Below are positions 28,239 to 36,734 of a stretch of 38,244 bases of DNA, piece by piece. The notes under the pieces were generated by a model. That model worked only from the letters and a program-made list of their open reading frames with translations, ran no database searches and was not told the DNA's origin. This stretch comes from Lutibacter sp. (GTDB lineage Bacteria > Bacteroidota > Bacteroidia > Flavobacteriales > Flavobacteriaceae). The position numbers and the translations under genes were made by a program. The stretch covers positions 1-38,244 of the forward strand of contig JACUUQ010000004.1 in the NCBI GenBank assembly GCA_014859175.1. The letters are read 5' to 3'. Position 1 is the first letter of the stretch. Every line of letters begins with the position of its first letter.

Positions 28239-29277
28239 AAAAACATATTATTTTGCTTTTTGGTCATCGGTTTACATCACTGCTTTTACAGCTATTGCCT
28301 CAGTTTTATTGACTTATTTTTTATTTAACATTACGCTTAATTTTGGCTATATCCTACTTTATCTCGCCGTCGTTTTTATGGTTACCTTTATAATAACCCA
28401 ATTTCGTTTGGAGAAATTTATTTTTAAGCGCATCAAAAAGATATACGACAGCGTTTCCATTTTAGACACCTCCGATTTCAACAAAACGCCCATTACCACT
28501 GATATTGACACACTGTCAAGAGATGTGCAGACTTTTGCAAAAAACAAGCAACTTCAAATTAAAAATTTAAATTTAAGGGAAGATTACCGAAGAGAGTTTT
28601 TGGGGAATATTTCACACGAACTGAAAACGCCGCTGTTCACCGTTCAGGGCTATTTGCTCACTTTAGAAGGTGGCGCCATCAACGATAAAAAACTCAGCAA
28701 AAAATACATAAAAAGAGCCAATAAAGGTGTTGAACGGCTTATTGCCATCGTAAAAGATCTGGACTTGATTTCAAAACTGGAATCGGCCGATTTACATTTG
28801 AACAAAGAACCTTTTGATGTGGTTGCATTGGTTCAAAACGTGTTTGATTTGCTTGAAATGAAAGCAAAAAAACGAAATATCACCCTTACTTTCAATAAAA
28901 AATACCGATTTCCAATTATGGCCATTGGCGATGAGGAACGCATTGAACAGGTGCTCACAAACCTGCTGGTAAACTCCATAAAATACGGTAAACTAGACGG
29001 CACAACAACAGTAAGCATTGAACCGCTTCGAAAAGACAAGCTGCTTGTTAAAGTGAAGGACGATGGCGAAGGCATTGAATCCAAACACATGTCAAGAATT
29101 TTTGAGCGTTTTTACAGGGTAGATTCCAGCCGGTCAAGAGAGCAAGGCGGTTCGGGATTGGGGCTTGCCATTGTAAAACACATTATTGAAGCGCATGACG
29201 AAGCTATTTTTGCGGAGAGCGAATTCAAAAAAGGGGCCACATTTTCATTCACCCTCGAAAAGTTTGAACAACTCTAA
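28228..29277 (+). CDS. Sensor histidine kinase (PhoR-like)
   Basis: Two N-terminal TM segments; H-box FLGNISHELKTPLFTVQGYL, N-box LTNLLVNSIKYG, G-boxes DDGEGIESKHMSRIFERFYRVDSSRSREQGGSGLGLAIVKHIIEAH; overlaps the regulator stop. Confidence 0.96.
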   Translation: MKIKKTYYFAFWSSVYITAFTAIASVLLTYFLFNITLNFGYILLYLAVVFMVTFIITQFRLEKFIFKRIKKIYDSVSILDTSDFNKTPITTDIDTLSRDVQTFAKNKQLQIKNLNLREDYRREFLGNISHELKTPLFTVQGYLLTLEGGAINDKKLSKKYIKRANKGVERLIAIVKDLDLISKLESADLHLNKEPFDVVALVQNVFDLLEMKAKKRNITLTFNKKYRFPIMAIGDEERIEQVLTNLLVNSIKYGKLDGTTTVSIEPLRKDKLLVKVKDDGEGIESKHMSRIFERFYRVDSSRSREQGGSGLGLAIVKHIIEAHDEAIFAESEFKKGATFSFTLEKFEQL

Positions 29278-30291
29278 ATCAACTGTTGAAGCAGCTTTTT
29301 TGAATCCTGAAAAATTGCTTAAATCACCTAATTTCGCTACCGTAAATTCATCCTGCTTTGCATAAGGCGCCACCCAGTTTTCCTGTAACCTTTTCGCCAA
29401 ATATTCCTGCTCAAATTGTCCGGGCGTAGGAATAAAAAAAGCCTTTTTTCCCAATGCCGCCAAATCCATAATGGTTGAATAGCCCGAACGCGCAATCACC
29501 GCATTACTTTGGTTTATGGCGTCTTCCAACTCATTGGCCAATAAATAATTTAGGATTTTGAAATTGTTTGGCGCCTTAATCTCCAAAGTGTTGTTTAAAA
29601 TGCCCCTCACCATCAAAATTTTGCCGTTAAAATGCTGAAATTCCTTCAATAATTTATTTTCAAGCAAGGTTCTTTGCGGTTCCGGACCGGAAAGCAACAA
29701 CAAAAAATCGTATTTAATTTCGAGCTGTTTTGGTTGAAAACGGCTTAATATTCCCAAGTATTTCAGGTTGAAATGATGCTTTTTCAAATGTCCCAAAACT
29801 CCAGAAAAATTGAAAACTCCTTCCACATCCGGCACCCAGCATTCGTCGAATTTTTTGATGAAATGCTGATGGATTTGTGAGGTGATAAAAGTGGTTTTTC
29901 CCGACAACACATTTAATTGATGCGTAACATACACCGAAGGCACTTTTTTGCTATAAACGCCAAACCGATTGTCGGAAATAATTCCTGCAATGTTTTCTTT
30001 TTCAATCAGTTGTGAGACCATTTTTCGTTCCTTTCTGATCGCTGAAATGATGCATGGAATTTGCAACAGCAGTTTAAGTTTTAGGTTTTTTCCTTTTTTT
30101 GGGTAGCTAATATTGTAGGGTGGCAATTCAACACTTTTCAACAAGGGAAATTCTTTTTGAAGCAACAGCAATGCGTCGCCATCACTTGCCAAAACAGGTT
30201 CGTAATTGACTTTCAGCAACGCATTAATGATGGGAATACAGCGCGTGGCGTGTCCCAATCCCCAATTTAAGGGCGCAACAAGAATTTTTTT
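29245..30291 (-). CDS. Glycosyltransferase (MurG/UDP-glycosyltransferase-like); open frame runs back to the purD stop, start codon unclear
   Basis: In-frame KKILVAPLNWGLGHATRCIPIINALL; VIARSGYSTIMDLAALGKKAFFIPTPGQFEQEYLAKRL. Confidence 0.83.
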   Translation of the reverse strand, partial: KKILVAPLNWGLGHATRCIPIINALLKVNYEPVLASDGDALLLLQKEFPLLKSVELPPYNISYPKKGKNLKLKLLLQIPCIISAIRKERKMVSQLIEKENIAGIISDNRFGVYSKKVPSVYVTHQLNVLSGKTTFITSQIHQHFIKKFDECWVPDVEGVFNFSGVLGHLKKHHFNLKYLGILSRFQPKQLEIKYDFLLLLSGPEPQRTLLENKLLKEFQHFNGKILMVRGILNNTLEIKAPNNFKILNYLLANELEDAINQSNAVIARSGYSTIMDLAALGKKAFFIPTPGQFEQEYLAKRLQENWVAPYAKQDEFTVAKLGDLSNFSGFKKAASTVDLELFKLFEGE

Positions 30292-31563
30292 TTAGAGGTC
30301 AAAACCAATATCTTTTCTGAAATTCATCTTGTCAAAACAAATTTTATCGATGTTTTGATACGATTTTTTAAGCGCTTCTTTAAAATCGGCGCCAAAAGAA
30401 GTCATTGCCAACACGCGGCCGCCATTGGTCACCACGTCATTGTTTTTATTGGTGGTGCCTGCGTGAAATGCGATAGAACCTTCCACTTTATCCAAGCCAT
30501 AAATCACTTTTCCCTTTTCGTAGCTTTCGGGATAACCGCCAGAAACCACCATCACGGTGCAAGCGCTTTCTGTTACAAATTCAATGGTTTTGGTGTGCAG
30601 TTCATTTTTTCCGGCAGCGATGAGCAATTCCAAAAAATCACTTTTTATTCTTGGAAGTACCACTTCACTTTCGGGATCGCCCATTCGGCAATTGTATTCT
30701 ATCACTTTTGGTTCGTCACCCACTTTAATGATTCCGAAGAAAATAAAACCTTTGTACGGAATGTTGTCTTTTTGCAAGCCTTCCACCGTTGGTTTTATCA
30801 CTTGCGCTTCAATTTTATTCATAAACGCTTCATCAGCAAAAGGAACAGGAGAAACTGCGCCCATGCCGCCGGTATTCAATCCTTTATCGCCTTCGCCAAT
30901 ACGTTTGTAATCTTTCGCGTTGGGAAAATTTACATAACTTTTTCCGTCGGTCAGCACAAAACAGCTCAATTCGATGCCGTCCAAAAATTCTTCAATCACC
31001 ACTTTGCTGCTTGCTGCGCCAAACTTTTCATTGGCCAGCATTTCTTTCAATTCGTCCTTTGCTTCCTGCAAATCATTCAAAATCAACACACCTTTTCCCT
31101 GAGCCAATCCGTCGGCTTTTAAAACATAAGGCGGATTTAAGGTTTCCAAAAACTGAAAACCTTCCTCCAAATTATTTTTGGTGAAACTTTTATAGGCTGC
31201 GGTTGGTATGTGGTGACGCACCATAAATTCTTTGGCAAATTCCTTGCTGCCTTCCAGTTGCGCCGCCAATTTTTGCGGTCCGATAACGGCCACATTTTTC
31301 AATTCGGGATCGTTTAAAAAGAAATCGTGGATGCCTTTTACCAAAGGATCTTCCGGGCCCACAACCACCAATTCAATTTCTTGTCCCAAAACAAGTTCTT
31401 TTATCGATTCAAAATCGGTTGGCTGTATTTTTATATTGACACCCAATTGATCGGTTCCTTCATTTCCCGGCGCGATAAATAATTGCGTTAACAAATCACT
31501 TTGCGCTATTTTCCAGGCCAATGCATGTTCCCTTCCCCCCGAACCTAAAATTAATACATTCAT
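30292..31563 (-). CDS. purD: Phosphoribosylamine-glycine ligase
   Basis: MNVLILGSGGREHALAWKIAQS; GPEDPLVKGI; VLKADGLAQGKGV; NTGGMGAVSPVPF; VIEYNCRMGDPESEVVLPRI. Confidence 0.97.
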   Translation of the reverse strand: MNVLILGSGGREHALAWKIAQSDLLTQLFIAPGNEGTDQLGVNIKIQPTDFESIKELVLGQEIELVVVGPEDPLVKGIHDFFLNDPELKNVAVIGPQKLAAQLEGSKEFAKEFMVRHHIPTAAYKSFTKNNLEEGFQFLETLNPPYVLKADGLAQGKGVLILNDLQEAKDELKEMLANEKFGAASSKVVIEEFLDGIELSCFVLTDGKSYVNFPNAKDYKRIGEGDKGLNTGGMGAVSPVPFADEAFMNKIEAQVIKPTVEGLQKDNIPYKGFIFFGIIKVGDEPKVIEYNCRMGDPESEVVLPRIKSDFLELLIAAGKNELHTKTIEFVTESACTVMVVSGGYPESYEKGKVIYGLDKVEGSIAFHAGTTNKNNDVVTNGGRVLAMTSFGADFKEALKKSYQNIDKICFDKMNFRKDIGFDL

Positions 31564-31592
31564 GTTTTATCTCTTTTTTATGCTGAAAAACC

Positions 31593-33281
31593 TTAAAATA
31601 TTTGTTCCAATATTTTTTGTGTGATGACATAAGTTGGACGAACGCCTGTGGTTCCCAAACCTCCTGAAGCCAAGGTGCTTCCTGTTTCCAACGGATTGTC
31701 CGATGCGTAATACGCATAGCGAACCTTCACATTCTCGGAAATATTTCCCCTAATTTTTGAAGCCGCCTGAATTGCTTTTTGATAATGCGCACCTTCCATT
31801 TCAAGTCCGGTCACTTTCCATGTCGAATTGTAAAAGAATTTCAAAATATCCTTATTTTGAAGCGATGTTCCCAAAACCGTCACCATTGCACCGGTATAAA
31901 CATCAACGCCGCAACCTTCAAACATTTTCTTTTTAAGCTGGTTTTTAAAAGGATAATTGTCGGCTGTGCCTTCAAAAATATGGGAAGAAGGAATCATAAT
32001 ATCACCTTTTCCACCTTCTAAAATTCCTGCTTTCCCCATAATTGAAACCGATTCCACATTTAAGTGGTGATTTTTGCCATTTTCATCCGCATAAGGTTTT
32101 AGCAACTCGTCCATCGTTTCATAAGCCTGTTCCCCAAAAGCATAATCCATCACAATAAGCACCGGTTTTTGATCGGTTTCAAGGGAGTTTTCAAACTGAT
32201 AATTCGTTTTGCTGAGGTCTATTTTCTCGGTATCAATAATTTGAACATCAATATAAGTTCCTGAAGTATCTTTTATTTGGGTAAGTCCGTTTTTGGAAGC
32301 ATAAACTTCCACTTGCGCGCGTAAATCTTCATTTTCAGGATCGCTTAACAATTCAAACAAACTAATATTGTCGTTGTCAATGATCTGTTTTGGCAACACC
32401 ACCGGCGCATAAATGGAATTCATCACGCTGTGCATATTGGCGCTAATAATATGGATTGGGCGTTCCATCAGGTTTTTTTCCATCAAAACATCTTTCACAT
32501 TGTTAGCCCAAATTTCGCCATAAATATGATGTCCAATCCGTTCACGCAACACCGGACTAAAAGTGATGGTTCTTTTTAAGTCGTGAACTTTTTCATTGAG
32601 GGCCAAACTTCCAAGCCAAAAAATAATTTGAAAAAACCGGTCCGGATTGTTTTTCTCCTCCAAAATACCGTGAACCAATTGTGTTTCTTCAAAAGTTCGT
32701 CCTAAAATGCTTGCCAAATGCGCCAACATAATGTCGCGTTCATCTCTCGACAGTTTTATGTTGTTCAGCACAACTTCCTCCAATTTTTTCCATTCCCTGT
32801 TGGTTTCATTTCCTTCGCTGATCAACACTTTATCGGCAATTTTATGCGATTCAATGAACAAAAAAGTTAAATGCGTTAACACATCATAGATTTCAGATCT
32901 TCCGCGGATCACCTCAATATTCATTTGCTCTTTATCAATGCGATAACAATTTCTTTTTCTTTTTGGCGGAACAATGGCTTTAAAATGCGATTTCCCGAAG
33001 CCTTCTTCGGAAGTTAAATTGATAAACCTACATTCTTCAATGCCAATAGGTAGCCTTTCAATCACGTAAATTAAGCCATTTAGCTCCACTTTTTCCTCGG
33101 CAATGGTGCCATAAATTTCAGGTCGAAGCAATAGCAACGATTGTCTTAAAGTCTCGCCTGAAATTCCCATAGGTTTGTAAAATCCACGGGTAAATATGTG
33201 GCGCATTGAAATGTATAAACGCTCAATGGCACCTGAAGATTCCTGTGCGCGCGTTCTTTCTTTTATTCTTGAATGTGTCAT
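31593..33281 (-). CDS. Large conserved protein of unknown function (possibly the DUF6909 family, from memory); C-terminus with nucleoside-phosphorylase-like motif
   Basis: 562 aa, well-formed ORF adjacent to purD; C-terminal STWKVTGLEMEGAHYQKAIQAAS. Confidence 0.75.
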   Translation of the reverse strand: MTHSRIKERTRAQESSGAIERLYISMRHIFTRGFYKPMGISGETLRQSLLLLRPEIYGTIAEEKVELNGLIYVIERLPIGIEECRFINLTSEEGFGKSHFKAIVPPKRKRNCYRIDKEQMNIEVIRGRSEIYDVLTHLTFLFIESHKIADKVLISEGNETNREWKKLEEVVLNNIKLSRDERDIMLAHLASILGRTFEETQLVHGILEEKNNPDRFFQIIFWLGSLALNEKVHDLKRTITFSPVLRERIGHHIYGEIWANNVKDVLMEKNLMERPIHIISANMHSVMNSIYAPVVLPKQIIDNDNISLFELLSDPENEDLRAQVEVYASKNGLTQIKDTSGTYIDVQIIDTEKIDLSKTNYQFENSLETDQKPVLIVMDYAFGEQAYETMDELLKPYADENGKNHHLNVESVSIMGKAGILEGGKGDIMIPSSHIFEGTADNYPFKNQLKKKMFEGCGVDVYTGAMVTVLGTSLQNKDILKFFYNSTWKVTGLEMEGAHYQKAIQAASKIRGNISENVKVRYAYYASDNPLETGSTLASGGLGTTGVRPTYVITQKILEQIF

Positions 33282-33534
33282 CTGGTAGTTTTGATGCGTA
33301 AAGATAGTGTTTATTCGTTTAATTGTTTATTTGTTGAGGCGTGTAATCGTTGATTTGTATATTGGTGTTTGGCCTTCGACTGCGCTCAGGGTGCCGGCTT
33401 ATTGGTGTTTTAGTAACTGTTGAATCGTGTAACCGTTTATTCGATAAGATATTTTACTGCCGACAGAAACTGTTTACTTTCCATTAGTTTATTAGTCTCT
33501 ATTCTCTTTTCTTTTTTCTAATTGTTTATTAACC

Positions 33535-35169
33535 TTATTGTCCAATTATTTTTTGATATTCCTTCTCATTGTTTAATATTTCAACCGCTTTTAATATCAC
33601 CCTGTCGAAGATTGCTTTTTGCTGATAAACGCCTTCGGCATAATAATAACGTTTTATGATTTCTTCGGATAAATTATTGATGATTTCTTCCTTGTTTTTA
33701 TCCAATTCCTTGAATTTTTCTGTTTGAATAGCGGAAAAAATTTCAGCATAGCCTTTTAATAAACCTCCGTTTAATTTTTCTGCGGAAGCTGTTTCCAGTG
33801 CTTTTTTAAATTCGGCTTCTGTTTTTGTTTCAAAAGCCGCCTGATTTTTACCCAAATAACTTTTAAACGAAGCATAATCTGCATCGACAAACTTAAATTT
33901 TGAAGGTTCGGCAATTGTTGGGTTTTCATAAAAATATTGGGTGGCGAAATTAAAAAACGCGTCCGAATTCAATAAGGTTTCGGTGGTTTTTGTGGTGGTT
34001 GGTTTTTCAATTTCAACATCTGGAAAAATGCCGCCGCCGCCATAAACGGTTCTTCCTTTTTCAGTTTTATAGGTTTCTGTGCTTTTGGTAAATTTTGGGA
34101 CATTACCTTTTTCGTCGGTATTTGTATAATCCAATTCCTGAATGCATCGGCCGCTTGGCGTATAATATTTAGAAATGGTAATTTTCATTTGCGTTCCGTA
34201 AGAAAGTGGCAAATAACGCTGCACCAAGCCTTTGCCAAAAGAGCGTTCGCCAATAATGACTGCCCGGTCATAATCCTGGAGCGAGCCCGCCAAAATTTCC
34301 GAAGCCGAAGCAGAACGGTTGTTTATTAAAATGGCGATGGGAATTTCTAAATCCATTGGCGCCTGCAATGTTTTAAAAGTGTCGCTCCATTTTTCAATTT
34401 TTGCTTTGGTAGTCACCACAATTTTGTCCTTCGGAATAAAAAAATTGGCAATGGAAACCGCTTCATTGAGCAATCCGCCCGGATTTCCGCGCACATCAAT
34501 AATCAGTTTTTTCATTCCTTGTTCTTTCAAGTCCAGAAATGCTTTTTTAACTTCGGATGAAGCTTTTTCGTTGAAAGTAGTGAAGGAAATATAGCCAACT
34601 TCATTGGCCAACATCGTATAATGCGGAACCGGATTTACGGTAATTTTTTCACGGACTACAGACAGTTCCATTTTTTTGTTCTGGCGCTCAATTTGAAGGT
34701 TCACTTTGGTGTTTGGCAAGCCGTTTAGCAATGCGGCAACACCGGATTCATCAAAATCCCTGACTTCAACATCATTAATTTTTAAAATTTTGTCGCCCGG
34801 TTTAATGCCCGCTTTTTCCGCAGGCGAATTTTTTAGCAGTTCACGAATGGTTAAATTGTTGTTTTTATAGCGGGTCACAACGCCAATTCCGCCATATTCA
34901 CCGGTGGCGGCAATTCGGGCATCTTCAACGCCCTGCTCGTCGTAATAACGCGTGTAAGGATCCAAACTTTCGAGCATGGAGCTGATGGCTTTATTCGACA
35001 ATTTTGCCGGATTCACGGCATCAATATAATACATATTGAGCTCCTTAAACAAGGTGGTGTAAATGTCGATTTGTTTGGCGATTTCAAAAAAATCGGATTG
35101 AAATGCGGTGGTCACCAAAAGTGCCAATCCAACAAAAACACCAATGGTCCATTTTTTAATTTTGCCCAT
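33535..35169 (-). CDS. S41 family C-terminal processing peptidase
   Basis: PDZ GIGVVTRYKNNNLTIRELLKNSPAEKAGIKPGDKILKIND; GNPGGLLNEAVSIANFF; NNRSASASEILAGSLQDYDRAVIIGERSFGKGLVQ. Confidence 0.95.
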   Translation of the reverse strand: MGKIKKWTIGVFVGLALLVTTAFQSDFFEIAKQIDIYTTLFKELNMYYIDAVNPAKLSNKAISSMLESLDPYTRYYDEQGVEDARIAATGEYGGIGVVTRYKNNNLTIRELLKNSPAEKAGIKPGDKILKINDVEVRDFDESGVAALLNGLPNTKVNLQIERQNKKMELSVVREKITVNPVPHYTMLANEVGYISFTTFNEKASSEVKKAFLDLKEQGMKKLIIDVRGNPGGLLNEAVSIANFFIPKDKIVVTTKAKIEKWSDTFKTLQAPMDLEIPIAILINNRSASASEILAGSLQDYDRAVIIGERSFGKGLVQRYLPLSYGTQMKITISKYYTPSGRCIQELDYTNTDEKGNVPKFTKSTETYKTEKGRTVYGGGGIFPDVEIEKPTTTKTTETLLNSDAFFNFATQYFYENPTIAEPSKFKFVDADYASFKSYLGKNQAAFETKTEAEFKKALETASAEKLNGGLLKGYAEIFSAIQTEKFKELDKNKEEIINNLSEEIIKRYYYAEGVYQQKAIFDRVILKAVEILNNEKEYQKIIGQ

Positions 35170-35542
35170 CTTCTTCAATTTTACTTAAAAATTTGACACA
35201 AACTTTTTTAAACATTTCGGCTAAATCGGCATATTTTGGTTCCGCTTTATCGGTATAAATCAGCATAAAAATATAAGGTTCTTTTATGTTTTCAGCAATT
35301 AAATATTTGTTTAACCGGTACGCTTCGCGCATCATTCTTTTAATCCTGTTTCGGTCAACCGCGAGTTTCACCACCCGTTTTGGGACTGAAAATCCGACTT
35401 TTACAGGAAACTCAGAATCGTGGCTGATTTGCAGATAAATCAACTGCAAAGGAAATGATTTTACGCGTTTTCCTTCCGCAAACAGGTGTTCAATTAATTT
35501 GCGGCTTTTTAATTTTTCGTCTTTTCCTAAAGTGTATTTCAT
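35156..35542 (-). CDS. rnpA: Ribonuclease P protein component
   Basis: KLKSRKLIEHLFAEGKRVKSFPLQLIY; VGFSVPKRVVKLAVDRNRIKRMMREAYRLNK. Confidence 0.95.
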   Translation of the reverse strand: MKYTLGKDEKLKSRKLIEHLFAEGKRVKSFPLQLIYLQISHDSEFPVKVGFSVPKRVVKLAVDRNRIKRMMREAYRLNKYLIAENIKEPYIFMLIYTDKAEPKYADLAEMFKKVCVKFLSKIEEDGQN

Positions 35543-35562
35543 TTATTATTACTTCTTCTTAT

Positions 35563-35975
35563 GAGTGCCTAGAGTTTGGAGTGCCTAGAGTTGTTTTACT
35601 TTTTGGAGTGCCTAAAGTGCCTTGAGTTTGGAGTGACTTGAGTTGTTTTAATTCTTGGTTCACTTTTAATCCCTCTTCTTTTTAGTGCCTTGAGTTGTTT
35701 TACTTTTTGGTTCACTTCAAAAACTTATAACTTTAGGCACTTTAGCTCACTTTAAGTACTTTAGGCACTTTTTTTTTAACTTTAGTCACTTTAGGCACTC
35801 TAAGTACTTTAGGCACTAACTTTTTTTAACTTTAGGCACTTTAGCGCACTCTAAGTACTTTAGGCACTTCCCCTTTTTAACTTTAGGCACTCTAGCGCAC
35901 TTTAAGTACTTTAGGCACTTCCCCCTTTTCAACTTTAGGCACTTTAACGCACTTTAAAAACTTTAGGCACTCTTT
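35563..35975. repeat. Degenerate short-repeat array A: left part AGTGCCTxxAGT orientation, right part ACTTTAGGCACT orientation with a ~50-bp higher-order unit
   Basis: Higher-order units begin at 35729, 35778, 35828, 35879 and 35931 (spacing 49-52 bp); orientation switches around 35710-35730. Confidence 0.93.
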
Positions 35976-35984
35976 TTTAAAAAA

Positions 35985-36344
35985 CTAAGGCCTTAAATTT
36001 TTACTTATTGACGTGAATATAGCCAGAATTTCATTTGCTTCATTCATAATTAATTGCGTTTTTGCTAAATCAACCCAATTTAAAATAATGATAATCTCGA
36101 GCCAATAAACAGTTTCGCTTGCTTCACTTTCACAAATCTTTATTTTATTTCTAAAATCCGCCTTACTCCTTGACCTATTTGCTTCTCTGTAGTTTGCTCC
36201 TATACTTGTTCCAGATTTTGTAATCTGATTCTTTATCACCCTTCCTTCAGTCGTAACAGGCAAAGAAGCTGATAAGTTAATAATAGAAATTGCAAATTTC
36301 TTAGTCCTGCTTTCCAGCTGTTTGCTAAACTCTTTATTTTCCAT
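35985..36344 (-). CDS. Four-helix-bundle protein (S23/IVP-like, TIGR02436 type)
   Basis: 119 aa; NQITKSGTSIGANYREANRSRSKADFRNKIKICESEASETVYWLEIIIIL. Confidence 0.9.
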   Translation of the reverse strand: MENKEFSKQLESRTKKFAISIINLSASLPVTTEGRVIKNQITKSGTSIGANYREANRSRSKADFRNKIKICESEASETVYWLEIIIILNWVDLAKTQLIMNEANEILAIFTSISKNLRP

Positions 36345-36386
36345 AACATTTTTATTTTTTTGTTCAATTAATATTCCTCTTTATTT

Positions 36387-36661
36387 AGTGCCTAAAGTGC
36401 CTTGAGTTTGGAGTGCCTTGAGTTGTTTTATTTTTAGATTCACTTTATGTTTCCTTTTTTAGTGCCTAAAGTGCCTTGAGTTGTTTTTATTTTTAGATTC
36501 ACTTTTTATCCCTCTTCTTTTTAGTGCCTTGAGTTGTTTTACTTTTTGGTTCACTTCAAAAACTTATAACTTTAGGCACTTTAGCGCACTTTAAATACTT
36601 TAGGCACTTCCCCCTTTTCAACTTTAGGCACTCTAGCGCACTTTAAGTACTTTAGGCACTT
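36387..36661. repeat. Degenerate short-repeat array B, related in direct orientation to array A
   Basis: 78-bp identity 35669-35746 = 36508-36585; 44-bp block 35607-35650 vs 36387-36430 with one mismatch; ~50-bp units at 36568 and 36620. Confidence 0.93.
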
Positions 36662-36734
36662 ATTTACAACACACAAATGTAGGGAATAAAAGATTTTAAT
36701 TGCTAAATTTGTGATCAACAAAATATAAAACCAA

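Noticed and set aside
30355-31122. 255-aa plus-strand ORF
   Set aside because: Lies wholly antisense to purD, which has strong family motifs; His/Phe-rich composition is typical of a shadow ORF.
35985-36344. Diversity-generating retroelement (Avd-like gene)
   Set aside because: Four-helix-bundle fold family is related to Avd, but there is no reverse transcriptase, no TR/VR pair with adenine-specific changes and no variable target gene in the window.
35985-36344. 23S rRNA intervening sequence
   Set aside because: Gene is not inside rRNA; flanks are repeat arrays, rnpA and an acyl-CoA dehydrogenase.
35563-36661. CRISPR-like arrays
   Set aside because: Repeat words are 9-12 bp and degenerate, no constant-length unique spacers, orientation flips within arrays, no cas genes.
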